The notes under the pieces: generated by a model | Database searches by the model: none | What the model was told of the DNA's origin: nothing | The model's input: the letters and a program-made list of their open reading frames with translations, nothing else | Source of the DNA: Solibacillus isronensis | GTDB taxonomy: Bacteria > Bacillota > Bacilli > Bacillales_A > Planococcaceae | NCBI RefSeq assembly: GCF_023715405.1 | Contig: NZ_JAMBOC010000001.1 | Span: 930,001-994,000, forward strand | Direction of reading: 5' to 3' | DNA length: 64,000 bases | Part shown: piece by piece, positions 27,461 through 37,431 of the stretch | Position numbering within the stretch: the first letter of the stretch is position 1 | Layout: each line of letters begins with the position of its first letter | Translations under genes and position numbers: made by a program

Positions 27461-29065
27461 TTAGCTTAAGCCTTGTGCATCTTTCCACTCTAGATACTCA
27501 TCATATGTTAATGGTTTATCTAAAATAGAACCGTCTTCACGGATTTCGATTACGCGGTTTGCGATTGTTTGAATGAATTGGTGGTCATGTGATGTAAAGA
27601 TCATCGCACCTTTGAAGCGGATTAAGCCTTCATTCAATGCTTGAATTGATTCAAGGTCTAAGTGGTTTGTTGGCTCATCTAATAACAATACGTTCGAGTT
27701 TGAAAGCATCATTTTTGAAAGCATACAGCGAACTTTCTCTCCACCTGAAAGTACAGCAGGAGATTTCTTCACTTCTTCACCTGAGAATAGCATACGGCCT
27801 AAGAAACCACGTAAGAACGATTCAGTTTCATCTTCCGGAGAATAAGGGCGTAACCATTCAACTAATGACTTTTCGTTACCGCCAAAGTATTGGTCATGAT
27901 CCATTTCGAAGTAGCTTTGAGATGTTGTGACACCCCATTTATACGTACCGGCATCTGCTTGTTTACGACCCATTAAAATATCCATAAATGCAGATTTTGC
28001 ATTTGGTGAACCTAAAAGGATAATTTTATCTTCTTTGTTCATTGAGAAGCGGATGTCTTTGAATAATGTTTCGCCATCTTGTGAAGCTGTTAAGCCATCA
28101 ACTGTTAATACGTCATTCCCGATTTCACGTCCAGTTTGGAAGTTGATGAACGGGTACTTACGGCTTGAAGGACGGATGTCATCCAGCTCAATCTTATCAA
28201 GCATTTTTTTACGAGACGTTGCTTGAGAAGATTTCGATGCGTTTGCAGAGAAACGTGCAACGAATTCTTTTAATTCTTTAATTTTCTCTTCTTTTTTCTT
28301 GTTTTGGTCTGCCATCATTTTTTGCGCTAATTGACTTGACTCATACCAGAAATCGTAGTTACCAACATAAAGCTGAATTTTACCAAAGTCTAAGTCAGCG
28401 ATATGTGTACATACTTTATTTAAGAAGTGACGGTCATGGGATACAACGATAACTGTGTTTTCAAAGTTAATTAAAAACTCTTCCAGCCATTTAATCGCTT
28501 TTAAGTCCAAGTGGTTTGTAGGCTCATCCAGCAGTAATACGTCCGGCTTGCCGAATAAAGCTTGCGCTAGTAATACTTTTACTTTGTCCGAACCTTCTAA
28601 GTCAGCCATCATCATGTAGTGCAAGTCATCGCCGATACCTAGACCGTTTAAAAGTGTTGCAGCATCAGATTCTGCTTCCCAACCGTTCATGTCAGCGAAT
28701 TCGCCTTCAAGTTCAGCAGCACGCATACCATCTTCGTCTGTCATTTCCGGTTTCATGTAGATTGCGTCTTTTTCAGCTTTTACTTCCCAAAGACGTTTGT
28801 TACCCATTACAACTGTATCTAATACGTTAAATTCATCGTATTCGAAGTGGTTTTGCTTTAATACTGAAAGACGCTCATCTTTACCCATTGATACGTGGCC
28901 TTCTTGTGCCTCAATATCACCAGATAAGATTTTTAAGAATGTCGATTTACCAGCACCGTTTGCTCCAATAAGACCATAACAGTTACCTGGTGTGAATTTA
29001 ATATTTACATCGTCAAATAATTTACGGTCACCATAACGTAGACCTACACCTGATACTTGAATCAT
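27461..29065 (-). CDS. ykpA: ABC-F family ATPase, YkpA/YbiT-like
   Basis: This cytosolic ABC-F protein has 534 residues, two ATPase domains and no membrane part. The first domain has Walker A GANGAGKST and Walker B DVLLLDEPTNHLDL. The second has the signature LSGGEKVRCMLSK and Walker B VLLLDEPTNHLDLES, but its Walker A is degenerate, reading LGSPNAKSAF. A charged P-site-tRNA interaction linker (KKKEEKIKELKEF) joins them. ABC-F proteins act on ribosomes in translation or antibiotic protection. The start at 29065 follows AAGGAGG. A longer in-frame start lacks a binding site. The match to Bacillus YkpA is from memory. Confidence 0.92.
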   Translation of the reverse strand: MIQVSGVGLRYGDRKLFDDVNIKFTPGNCYGLIGANGAGKSTFLKILSGDIEAQEGHVSMGKDERLSVLKQNHFEYDEFNVLDTVVMGNKRLWEVKAEKDAIYMKPEMTDEDGMRAAELEGEFADMNGWEAESDAATLLNGLGIGDDLHYMMMADLEGSDKVKVLLAQALFGKPDVLLLDEPTNHLDLKAIKWLEEFLINFENTVIVVSHDRHFLNKVCTHIADLDFGKIQLYVGNYDFWYESSQLAQKMMADQNKKKEEKIKELKEFVARFSANASKSSQATSRKKMLDKIELDDIRPSSRKYPFINFQTGREIGNDVLTVDGLTASQDGETLFKDIRFSMNKEDKIILLGSPNAKSAFMDILMGRKQADAGTYKWGVTTSQSYFEMDHDQYFGGNEKSLVEWLRPYSPEDETESFLRGFLGRMLFSGEEVKKSPAVLSGGEKVRCMLSKMMLSNSNVLLLDEPTNHLDLESIQALNEGLIRFKGAMIFTSHDHQFIQTIANRVIEIREDGSILDKPLTYDEYLEWKDAQGLS

Positions 29066-29273
29066 GCAAGTACCTCCTTGAATTGTTTCTTTGTATTTTC
29101 GATTGCTTAAAAAAGAGAATTCTCTTTTGCACACAATGTTTCTATTATAGCATGTCTTATTGTTAAATTAAATAACAGCGTATCGGAAATAACCGAATCT
29201 TATACAGCTGAATCATTTAGTTGTCACACATTTATAATCCGTTTTACTAATGAGTTATTAAAAGAGAAACGAT

Positions 29274-29481
29274 GTGAAGCAAAAAACAAAGCCGAAGCAA
29301 ACGATGGATTTCCAAGGTATTGTCAGTTGGTTTTATGATAAGTGCGATTGGCCCACAAATCATTGCAATTGAGTATGATATGATCGGTACTCATTACGTT
29401 TTGAAGTGGATTATCGTCATATTATTCGGTTTTATGTCATTTTCGATCATCTCAATGCAAGGACAAAAGAAACCAGTATAA
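29274..29481 (+). pseudogene. Frameshifted small membrane protein gene
   Basis: From GTG 29274 one frame reads MKQKTKPKQTMDFQGI, and from about 29320 another frame continues as LSVGFMISAIGPQIIAIEYD with a hydrophobic helix (LKWIIVILFGFMSFSIIS) and stop at 29479-29481. Joining them needs a single-base shift. The product would be a two-span membrane protein of about 68 residues. Alternatively a 48-residue protein starts at ATG 29335, but no ribosome binding site supports it. Confidence 0.4.
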
Positions 29482-29569
29482 TGGAGGTGTGTCTGAATCC
29501 GTTCAGTCACTTCTTTTTTTAATGAATCGTTTTAGTTTACATAATACAATTATGGTAAAGGGGAAGTGC

Positions 29570-30679
29570 ATGAAAAAATTATTTACCCTAATCTTTGTTC
29601 TCTTATTGGCGGCATGTTCCGACAAACCCGGTGATGCCAAATGGGTTGCACAAACATTACCAAATGAAGAAAAGAAAGAACCGGTTGTTTTGAATGGGGA
29701 GGTGGCGATCCATTCACCGAATACAACAACTAGCGGCTTTGTCATCCATCAAAGTAAGCGAGATAAATGGATTGTAGTAAATGCACAGGACGTTGCAAGT
29801 CATCCGAATTCACTTATTTATGATGAAAATATTACGCTCGGGGAAACAGAGGCAATCGACGTTGCAAATAATATCGCAATCATTCATATCCGTAATGGCA
29901 AAGACTATTCGATTGAAGATATACCCGCAAATAAGGAATTTGCTGCGAACAAAGATCAAATTGACCGTTTATTAGATGAAGCAATGGAAGAGAAGATGGA
30001 TTGGCAACAGCGGCTGCAAAAAAATACCGATTTGATGGAACACACAAATCAAGAACAGATCGATAACTTTACGAAGTACTATGAAAAAAATATATTTACG
30101 TACAATAGTGATGAACTAAAGAAGGCGGGTCTGGATTTTATTAACCAACTAAATGATTCTATAGTAAAGAAAGACCACACTCCTTTAAAAGGATATACCG
30201 CTTCAGATGATGTAGTACAAGCACTGCAGTATATAAAGAAACCGATTAAAGGTTATCAAATAAAAGATGCGCGAAAAGAAGGGGTCTATTATTTTGTGGA
30301 TGGGGTGGACGAACAAAAAGAAGAAGTACGCCTCACATTTGTTCAAGAACAACAGCAATTTAAAGTAATCGGAGCAAATTTTCTAACAGACGAGTATCGG
30401 CCGGAAGAAATGGTACCGGAAGTTCAACTATCCGATGAACAGGAAATGGAAGCAGTACCTGCATTACAATTATTTATAATAGAGCAACTGCCGGCCATTC
30501 AATTAACTGTAGGTGAACTTCAGTGGAATATGAAACATGATGACAAGGGAATTGTTGTCAACAATGGTTCTGCGCAATTTACATGCAATTTCATCGGTGT
30601 GAAAGAGAATCACCTTGTATTAAACGGTTGTATTAACACAAAAAGTGAAAATTATATTATCGCCACATTCGAAAGATAA
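29570..30679 (+). CDS. Lipoprotein with protease-like N-domain
   Basis: This lipoprotein of 369 residues has a short signal ending in the lipobox LLAACS. Residues about 45-110 (SGFVIHQSKRDKWIVVNAQD, AIDVANNIAIIHI) have the strand pattern of trypsin/HtrA-like folds, but the catalytic His position reads Gln or Asp, so it would be inactive. The C-terminal half has an NTF2-like alternation of helices and strands. GGGGAAG at 29560-29566 sets ATG 29570. The function is unknown, and the domain remarks are inferences. Confidence 0.8.
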   Translation: MKKLFTLIFVLLLAACSDKPGDAKWVAQTLPNEEKKEPVVLNGEVAIHSPNTTTSGFVIHQSKRDKWIVVNAQDVASHPNSLIYDENITLGETEAIDVANNIAIIHIRNGKDYSIEDIPANKEFAANKDQIDRLLDEAMEEKMDWQQRLQKNTDLMEHTNQEQIDNFTKYYEKNIFTYNSDELKKAGLDFINQLNDSIVKKDHTPLKGYTASDDVVQALQYIKKPIKGYQIKDARKEGVYYFVDGVDEQKEEVRLTFVQEQQQFKVIGANFLTDEYRPEEMVPEVQLSDEQEMEAVPALQLFIIEQLPAIQLTVGELQWNMKHDDKGIVVNNGSAQFTCNFIGVKENHLVLNGCINTKSENYIIATFER

Positions 30680-30986
30680 GAATAGAGAATAGGCGATTTT
30701 TTCAATAGAACATATTATCCGACACTATATAGTATAAATTTAATTACAAAATATAGCTCATAAGAAATAAAGGAACCCAAAAAATAATGCAAATAAATTG
30801 TTTGCCTATTTAGAAAGGGTTCTATTTTTATATGTCGAAAATATTGGAAATAGGGGACATAAATATATAAATTAGCTCTTCAGTGATTGTGAATTATTCT
30901 ATAAATATATTATGTAAACTAAAGTTCCTTTTACGAACTTTTATTTGCATGTATAATAAAGAAATTGAAGTTATTTAGGAGGGATT
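30680..30986. other. Intergenic region upstream of recQ
   Basis: No gene is seen. It holds a weak hairpin of GAACCC/GGGTTC (30773-30822) with a GCAAA/TTTGC inner stem and T-rich tail, probably the terminator of the upstream gene. A TATAAT at 30952-30957 is a candidate recQ -10, with the inverted repeat AAAGTTC (30921-30927) and GAACTTT (30935-30941) just upstream. Confidence 0.5.
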
Positions 30987-32750
30987 ATGATTTCACTAGC
31001 ATTACAACATTTAAAAACTAATTTTGGTTATGACTCTTTCCGTCCTGGTCAAACCCAAATTATCGATAACGTATTAAATAACAACGATACGCTTGTTATT
31101 ATGCCAACAGGGGGCGGGAAATCCCTTTGCTATCAGATTCCAGCACTGTGTATGGAAGGAACGACACTTGTTATTTCACCATTGATCTCTCTTATGAAAG
31201 ACCAGGTAGATATGCTTGTATCCAGTGGAATTTCAGCGGCTTATATTAATAGTTCACTAAGCTATGAAGAAGTGCAGGACGTTATGTATGGTGTCCAAAG
31301 CGGTAAAATCAAATTGCTTTACATTGCACCGGAACGTCTCGAAAATGAGCGCTTTTGTATGGAACTTTCTCAAATAAATGTACCACTCTTGGCAATTGAT
31401 GAAGCACATTGTATATCTCAGTGGGGGCATGATTTTCGACCAAGTTACCGTTCTATCCAGCAACTGCTGCATTTATGGAAAAAGAAACCGACCGTTATTG
31501 CATTGACGGCAACGGCTACTGAAGAGGTAAGTGCAGACATCCAACAGCTTCTTTCCATCGAAAAAGAAAATACATTTATTACTGGTTTCGCACGTGAAAA
31601 TTTATCATTTTCGGTTTTACTTGGAGAAAACAAAGAAACCTATATAAAAAAATATGTGAAAGCAAATGAAAATGAAGCAGGGATTATATACGCAGCAACC
31701 CGAAAATCAGTGGAATCCGTCTATGAAATGCTGAACAAAGCCGGTTTTGCAGTAGCAAAATATCATGGTGGTATGTTTGAAGAAGACCGTACATATGAAC
31801 AAAATCGCTTTTTAAATGATGAAGTTCAAATAATGGTCGCAACAAATGCTTTTGGGATGGGGATCAATAAAACAAATGTACGCTATGTGCTTCATTACAA
31901 TATGCCTCGTAATATGGAGAGCTATTATCAGGAGGCAGGCCGTGCAGGGCGTGATGGACTGGATAGTGAGTGTATATTGCTTTACAGCTCTTCCGACGAA
32001 CAAACACAGCGTTTCTTAATCGATCAGGCACAAGATCGCTCTCGCATTCCTTTTGAACTGCAAAAGCTGCATGCGATGATTGATTACTGTCATACAGAGC
32101 GCTGTTTACAAAGTTATATTATTGAATATTTTGGTGACGAGGCAGGTCAAGATTGCGGCAGATGTGCGAATTGCACAGATAACCGTCCGCAGCTGGATGT
32201 AACAACAGATGCACAGAAAGTATTGTCCTGTATCGTCCGAATGGGTCAAAAATTCGGTAAACAATTAACCGCTTCAGTATTGGCTGGCTCGCGCAGTAAG
32301 AAAGTACTTGAATTTAATTTTCAAAAGTTGCCGACATATGGCATTTTGCGTGCAATGAATGCGAAAGAGATTGCCAATTTTATCGAGTTTTTAATTTCAG
32401 AAAAACTGATTGTCGTAAATAATGGGCAGTTCCCGACGTTATCCATTTCTGATGCAGGAAAAGAAGTACTGCTTGGTCAAAAAAAGGTTTTGCGTAAAGA
32501 AGCACGCATTATTGAATCTACAGTAGAGCCAAACGATCCTCTATTTGAAACTCTTCGTAAAATACGAAAAGAAATTGCCGATCGTGAGAAAGTTCCACCT
32601 TTTGTTGTTTTCTCAGATAAATCATTAAAAGATATGTGTGTCCGTAAACCTAAAAACAGTACACAATTTTTAGAGGTAAGCGGTGTCGGGGAGAGCAAAT
32701 TGGAGAAGTATGGTAAAACTTTTATTGAGGCGATTGTTGCAAATTCATAA
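30987..32750 (+). CDS. recQ: ATP-dependent DNA helicase RecQ
   Basis: This 3'-5' DNA helicase of recombination and fork repair has 587 residues. Walker A is MPTGGGKS near residues 40-46, the DEAH box is IDEAHCISQWGHDFR, and the helicase C domain carries AFGMGINKTNVR and QEAGRAGRDG. A zinc-binding CGRCANC and a winged-helix region follow. An HRDC domain at about 515-585 ends it. All domains are present at the length of Bacillus RecQ. AGGAGGG precedes the ATG. The gene is monocistronic. Confidence 0.96.
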   Translation: MISLALQHLKTNFGYDSFRPGQTQIIDNVLNNNDTLVIMPTGGGKSLCYQIPALCMEGTTLVISPLISLMKDQVDMLVSSGISAAYINSSLSYEEVQDVMYGVQSGKIKLLYIAPERLENERFCMELSQINVPLLAIDEAHCISQWGHDFRPSYRSIQQLLHLWKKKPTVIALTATATEEVSADIQQLLSIEKENTFITGFARENLSFSVLLGENKETYIKKYVKANENEAGIIYAATRKSVESVYEMLNKAGFAVAKYHGGMFEEDRTYEQNRFLNDEVQIMVATNAFGMGINKTNVRYVLHYNMPRNMESYYQEAGRAGRDGLDSECILLYSSSDEQTQRFLIDQAQDRSRIPFELQKLHAMIDYCHTERCLQSYIIEYFGDEAGQDCGRCANCTDNRPQLDVTTDAQKVLSCIVRMGQKFGKQLTASVLAGSRSKKVLEFNFQKLPTYGILRAMNAKEIANFIEFLISEKLIVVNNGQFPTLSISDAGKEVLLGQKKVLRKEARIIESTVEPNDPLFETLRKIRKEIADREKVPPFVVFSDKSLKDMCVRKPKNSTQFLEVSGVGESKLEKYGKTFIEAIVANS

Positions 32751-32896
32751 TTGATTGTTAAATAATTACAATTTTAACGATTGTTCTGAATTAAACTTTT
32801 CACAAATATTTTAAAGATATCCAATTTATTTTATAAAATATTTTTAAACGAATAAATTCATTTTACTCATGAAATTTGCTATCTCACTATACTAAA

Positions 32897-32931
32897 GGAA
32901 TGTATTGCCAAGTGCAGTACATTCTTTTTTT
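32897..32931 (+). terminator. Intrinsic terminator downstream of recQ
   Basis: GAATGTA (32898-32904) pairs with TACATTC (32918-32924), with an inner TGC/GCA pair and a T-run. It lies 147 bases after the recQ stop codon. Confidence 0.75.
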
Positions 32932-33034
32932 ACTATTTTACGGTTTAAATCATTAAACTTTAAGTTAAGATATTGTAAAAATTCTGTATTCATAGTTTAA
33001 TAAGAATATTCAGTTAAGAAGTGTAGGTGAAATA

Positions 33035-34282
33035 TTGAATATACTAGGTGAACGCATCAAAAAGCTGAGGAAACAGAAAAAATTAACTCAAACCGAGTTA
33101 GTGGGGGAACGTTTAACGAAAGGTATGCTAAGTTTAATTGAGAACGGTAAAGCACAACCGTCAATGGAAAGTCTACGTTTTATTGCCACAAGATTAAATG
33201 TCGATGTCGATTATCTTCTGGATGACGGGACACTTACAATGCTCAGAAACTTGTACACTACAATCGAAGAAGATGTAGAGCGAAGAAAGCTCATACGCGA
33301 CCCTAAAGAGCTTCAATCACTTACGATTAAAATAATCGAAAAAATTGAACCTTATTTATCGGAAATTCAAGGCACGAACTATGAACAAATTCGTTTAAGA
33401 GAAGTTTATTTTTTAATGAATCGTACAATTAACAAGGCCAAATCACTCGACGAATATTGGAAGTTTATCGATCAGTACGAAGAAATCCATGCATATAGTC
33501 GAATGCTTCGTTGTTATTTTTATTTATGCCAGGCTGCGATCGATCAGCGGAATTACAATGAAACATTAGCTATTTTAAAGCAAGGTGAAAAACGTATCGA
33601 ACCATATGAGCTAATGATGGACCCTATGGTAATCCTTGATTTGTACTATAATTTAACAATTTCCTATTCAGCAGCGGATGATATTAGAATGTCTGAACAC
33701 TATTTACAAAAGGCATTAAACATGGCTAAAAAGAAGCAAATATTTTATCGTATGGACCGCTTTTATCATTTGTTATTTATTCAATCGATTGCGAATGAGG
33801 ATATTAACAAGAGTAAAGAGTACATAGAAAAATTAATGCTTTTATCGGAGTTTGCTGATGATCCAGCGATATCGGTACGTTATTTATACAGCAAGCTGCA
33901 TTATATGAACATTGTTGAAAAGAACTACGCACAAATCGTTCCGGAAATTAATCATTATAAAACAAAACTGAAGGATTACTTATTTTTATTTAAAAATCCT
34001 ATCTTCATCGGTGAAGAGATGTATGCGGAATTTAAATTACAAAACTACTCGAAAGCACTCCAAATCGGTACTGCTTTAACCATTCCTGACTACTTACACC
34101 ATCCCATTGATTTGGCTAAATATTATCAGTTCTTTGCTGTACGGGCATTAGCTTCATACTATGAAAATGATGCAGTAGCCGCAAAACGTGATATCATTTT
34201 TGCGAAAAATGGTGTAGAGGACTTTCCCGAGACAATTTACAAGAAATTTATTTACAAAGCTTTCAATGAAATATTCATTTAA
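33035..34282 (+). CDS. Xre-family regulator with TPR domain (RRNPP-like)
   Basis: This is a cytosolic transcriptional regulator of 415 residues. A helix-turn-helix of the Xre type occupies residues 5-60 (IKKLRKQKKLTQTELVG, SLIENGKAQPSMESL). The remainder is helical TPR-type repeats, the architecture of peptide-sensing RRNPP regulators such as PlcR and Rgg. No signal-peptide gene was found next to it, so peptide sensing is an inference. Translation starts at TTG 33035 after GTAGGTGA. The gene ends at a terminator shared with msrA. Confidence 0.85.
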   Translation: MNILGERIKKLRKQKKLTQTELVGERLTKGMLSLIENGKAQPSMESLRFIATRLNVDVDYLLDDGTLTMLRNLYTTIEEDVERRKLIRDPKELQSLTIKIIEKIEPYLSEIQGTNYEQIRLREVYFLMNRTINKAKSLDEYWKFIDQYEEIHAYSRMLRCYFYLCQAAIDQRNYNETLAILKQGEKRIEPYELMMDPMVILDLYYNLTISYSAADDIRMSEHYLQKALNMAKKKQIFYRMDRFYHLLFIQSIANEDINKSKEYIEKLMLLSEFADDPAISVRYLYSKLHYMNIVEKNYAQIVPEINHYKTKLKDYLFLFKNPIFIGEEMYAEFKLQNYSKALQIGTALTIPDYLHHPIDLAKYYQFFAVRALASYYENDAVAAKRDIIFAKNGVEDFPETIYKKFIYKAFNEIFI

Positions 34283-34302
34283 CTTCAATAACACTATACA
34301 AA

Positions 34303-34345
34303 AAAGAACGTACCACTCGAAATATCGAATGGTACGTTTCTTTAT
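34303..34345. terminator. Bidirectional terminator
   Basis: ACGTACCA pairs with TGGTACGT, extended by TCGA/TCGA and A/T tracts, between two convergent genes. Confidence 0.85.
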
Positions 34346-34354
34346 TCAGAATGA

Positions 34355-34876
34355 TTAGCTTTCTTTCCAGTGAGCATCAATAAACTCATCGCGCCCGGAT
34401 TTTGCACGGTCTTCTTGATAATGTGATTCTTCTTTTTTGTAATAATCCTGATGGTAACCTTCCGCTGGCCAAAAAGTTTCTGCCTGTTTAATTTCAGTTA
34501 CAATCGGCTTTTTAAATCGTCCACTTTCCGCCAAATTTTGCTTCGACTGCATTGCCGCCGCATACTGTTCATCACTATGTGTAAAAATCACTGTTTTGTA
34601 AGACTCACCGCGATCGTGGAACTGACCGCCAGCATCTGTCGGATCAATTTGCATCCAGTATATATCCAATAGTTTTTCATAGCTGAAAATCTCCGGGTTA
34701 AATTCAATCTCGACAACTTCCACATGTCCAGTGTCTCCACGTTTTACATCTTCATATGTAGGGTTTTCCACATGTCCACCCATATAACCGCTCGTTACTT
34801 TTTCGATGCCTTCCCATTGATCAAAAGGTTTGACCATACACCAAAAACACCCACCTGCAAATGTTGCCTTCTCCAT
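34355..34876 (-). CDS. msrA: Peptide-methionine (S)-S-oxide reductase MsrA
   Basis: MsrA repairs oxidised methionine in proteins. It has 173 residues, with the active-site motif GGCFWC placing catalytic Cys10 and Cys13 near the N-terminus, then [16 protein letters not shown] and [10 protein letters not shown], all diagnostic. The usual C-terminal resolving cysteine region is not evident, so Cys13 or an external thiol may resolve the intermediate. It is monocistronic, and no msrB lies beside it. Confidence 0.97.
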   Translation of the reverse strand: MEKATFAGGCFWCMVKPFDQWEGIEKVTSGYMGGHVENPTYEDVKRGDTGHVEVVEIEFNPEIFSYEKLLDIYWMQIDPTDAGGQFHDRGESYKTVIFTHSDEQYAAAMQSKQNLAESGRFKKPIVTEIKQAETFWPAEGYHQDYYKKEESHYQEDRAKSGRDEFIDAHWKES

Positions 34877-35084
34877 TTTGAATCACTCCTCATAAACCAG
34901 TACACATATTCAACCTGTACTTTATTTCAATATAGCTGTTAAATATGCTGTATTCTAACATGGATAAGGAATGACTTTCAATTTATTAATCTTTTAATAG
35001 CATATAATAATGTGTCGCGTAATAAAAATAAAGAAAAAAAGATATGCGGACATTTCATTAGTTAGGAAGAAAATGTGCATAAAA

Positions 35085-35093
35085 TGGTATACT
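35085..35093 (+). promoter_or_regulatory. Extended -10 promoter of the LCP gene
   Basis: TGG followed by TATACT (35088-35093) forms a TGn extended -10, about 75 bases before the start codon. No -35 is evident. Confidence 0.55.
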
Positions 35094-35163
35094 ATAAGTA
35101 ATTTGCAACTAAATTTAATGTAAATCGTCTAAACTTCACAGAAATAGAAAGGAAGTTGTAGGA

Positions 35164-36102
35164 ATGGAAGAACAGACGCGACAAACGCGCTATCGAAAGA
35201 GAAAAATGCGTAAAGGGCGATTACTATTCGTAGTTGTATTTCTTTTACTTTTAAGTGTAATTGGATATAGCTATGTACAATATAATAAGGGGAAGAACTT
35301 GGCTAGCGATAAAAAAATTGAAGTAGAAGGTTTTGAACCAAATGATAATCACCCGACTATAGAAAATTATTTAATCTTAGGTGTTGATACTCGAGGGGAG
35401 GAAAAATCGCGTTCCGATACGATGATGCTTCTTTCCTGGAACAGAAAAACAAATGATATGAAGCTCGTATCATTTATGCGTGATATTTATGCGGACATAC
35501 CTGGTTATCAATCATATAAACTGAATACGGCCTATTATTTAGGCGGGGTACCGTTACTTCAGGAAACGTTAAATAATATGTTCGATATACCAATCCATCA
35601 TTATGCAATGATTGATTTTAAAAGCTTTGAAACATTAATTGATATTTTAGCTCCAAACGGTATTGAAATGGATGTGGAAAAAGATATGGGCGGATTAATC
35701 TATGTGGAAATTAAAAAAGGCATTCAAAACCTGAACGGTAAAGAACTGCTCGGCTATGCCCGTTTCCGAAGTGATGCTGAAGGTGATTTTGGACGTGTGG
35801 CACGTCAGCAAAAGGTAATTGAAGCTCTAAAGGATCAGCTATTTTCACCGAAAAACGTAGCGAATATCCCTAAATTCATTGGTGCTACTCAAGGTTACAT
35901 TACGACAGATTTAACAAGTAAAGACCAGCTGACAACTGCATTAAAAGCCGTGTCTGGCGGTGAAATCAATGTTGAAAAAATGACGATTCCAGCAGAGGGT
36001 ACTTACAAAATTAACAAGTACCGACATGCAGGGGAAGTACTGGAAATCGATATAGCGAAAAATTCGCAAATTTTACATGATTTTTTAAATTTAAACGAGT
36101 AA
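35164..36102 (+). CDS. LytR-CpsA-Psr (LCP) family glycopolymer ligase
   Basis: LCP enzymes attach teichoic acids or other glycopolymers to peptidoglycan outside the membrane. This 312-residue protein has a basic N-terminus, a transmembrane anchor at about 18-40, and the LCP domain from about 65 to 215. Pyrophosphate-binding residues are visible in GVDTRGEEKSRSDTMML, SFMRDIYADIPG and ARFRSDAEGDFGRVARQQ. It is a TagTUV/MsrR type with a short C-terminal domain. GGAAGTTGTAGG precedes the ATG. It may be cotranscribed with the AI-2E family gene downstream. Confidence 0.94.
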   Translation: MEEQTRQTRYRKRKMRKGRLLFVVVFLLLLSVIGYSYVQYNKGKNLASDKKIEVEGFEPNDNHPTIENYLILGVDTRGEEKSRSDTMMLLSWNRKTNDMKLVSFMRDIYADIPGYQSYKLNTAYYLGGVPLLQETLNNMFDIPIHHYAMIDFKSFETLIDILAPNGIEMDVEKDMGGLIYVEIKKGIQNLNGKELLGYARFRSDAEGDFGRVARQQKVIEALKDQLFSPKNVANIPKFIGATQGYITTDLTSKDQLTTALKAVSGGEINVEKMTIPAEGTYKINKYRHAGEVLEIDIAKNSQILHDFLNLNE

Positions 36103-36177
36103 GCATTATATGTACATTCGTTATTCATGCTAAAATAAAGTATAAATTAAATATTGTTGAAATATTGAGGTGGTCTT

Positions 36178-37407
36178 TTGGAAAGAAAAAATGAAATGAA
36201 TAAAATGAATTCATTACCCCAGGAAACGTCTAAATTTTTCTCTTCTAAATTTATTCGATTTTTAGGTGGTAAAAATTTATTATTCTTATTAGTGATCATC
36301 TTATTGGTTGGCTGTACGGTATTCGTGTACGATAAAATTTCCTTTATATTCGAGCCGTTACATGTATTATTTGAAGTCATCATATTGCCTGGTGTACTAG
36401 GGGCCATCTTGTTTTACTTATTACGCCCGCCATTGAAGCTTTTAGTGAGATGGAAAGTGCCGCGTGCATTGGCGATTCTAATTTTGTATATTATAGTAAT
36501 TGCCTTGATCACGTTACTTGTGTTACTTGTTTTTCCGTTTTTACGTGATCAGTTTACAAACTTAGTGCAAGAATTCCCTGTAGTTTTAATGGCTCTTGCA
36601 AATGATTTATTAGCATTTTTAAATAACTCTCATTTCAGTGAGTATTTCGAAAAAATTAACTTTGACTACAATCAGATTCTAACGGACTTTACAGATAGTT
36701 TTATTACAACGGTAAAAGTAACGTTAGGTAGTTTAGCTACTGGTGTAGCCTCTGGGATAACAGGTTTCCTATCAACTGTTACAGGCATCATTTTATCGCT
36801 GGTCATTGTGCCGTTTATTACATTTTATTTATTATATGAGGGCGATAAAATGCCGCGCTTCATCTTACTTCTATTCCCACCGCGTATGCGTGAGCGAATT
36901 GGAGATGTATTGCATGATATGGACAAGCAAATTAGCTCCTACATACAAGGCCAGATTTTAGTATCGTTTTGTATTGGTGTCATGATGACAATCGGCTTTT
37001 TAATTATCGGAATGCCGTACGCTTTATTACTTGGCTTCCTGGCAATGATCACAAGTGTTGTTCCATATTTGGGACCCGCCATTGCAGCTACACCTGCTGC
37101 AATTATCGCGATTGTGAATTCACCATGGCTGTTAGTAAAGTTAGCTATTGTATGGACAATTGTACAATTAATAGAAGGGAAGTTTATATCCCCTCAGATT
37201 ATGGGTAAATCATTAAGTATCCATCCTATTACAATTATTTTTGTATTATTAACAGCTGGCTCTTTATTTGGAGTCCCTGGTGTCGTGCTAGGTATTCCTG
37301 GTTATGCTTTAATAAAAGTGCTCATTTCACATACTTATCGAATCTTTAAACTGCGTTACAACCGTTTTCAGTCAGACGAGACGAATTTGTATGAAGAATT
37401 GAAATAA
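36178..37407 (+). CDS. AI-2E family transporter
   Basis: This is an integral membrane protein of 409 residues with about seven or eight transmembrane segments and a central soluble loop. It has the family signature LGFLAMITSVVPYLGPAIAA, and IEGKFISPQIMGKSLSIHP near the C-terminus. Members include exporters and Na+/H+ antiporters, so the autoinducer-2 name is not evidence of function. Translation starts at TTG 36178, fixed by GAGGTGG at 36167-36173. It lies 75 bases after the LCP gene with no terminator between, so they may share a transcript. Confidence 0.9.
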   Translation: MERKNEMNKMNSLPQETSKFFSSKFIRFLGGKNLLFLLVIILLVGCTVFVYDKISFIFEPLHVLFEVIILPGVLGAILFYLLRPPLKLLVRWKVPRALAILILYIIVIALITLLVLLVFPFLRDQFTNLVQEFPVVLMALANDLLAFLNNSHFSEYFEKINFDYNQILTDFTDSFITTVKVTLGSLATGVASGITGFLSTVTGIILSLVIVPFITFYLLYEGDKMPRFILLLFPPRMRERIGDVLHDMDKQISSYIQGQILVSFCIGVMMTIGFLIIGMPYALLLGFLAMITSVVPYLGPAIAATPAAIIAIVNSPWLLVKLAIVWTIVQLIEGKFISPQIMGKSLSIHPITIIFVLLTAGSLFGVPGVVLGIPGYALIKVLISHTYRIFKLRYNRFQSDETNLYEELK

Positions 37408-37431
37408 CATTAAACAGGATAACGTAAAGAT

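Noticed and set aside
30934..30947. LexA-like box before recQ
   Set aside because: CGAAC is present but the second half reads ATTTG instead of GTTCG-like, leaving too many mismatches.
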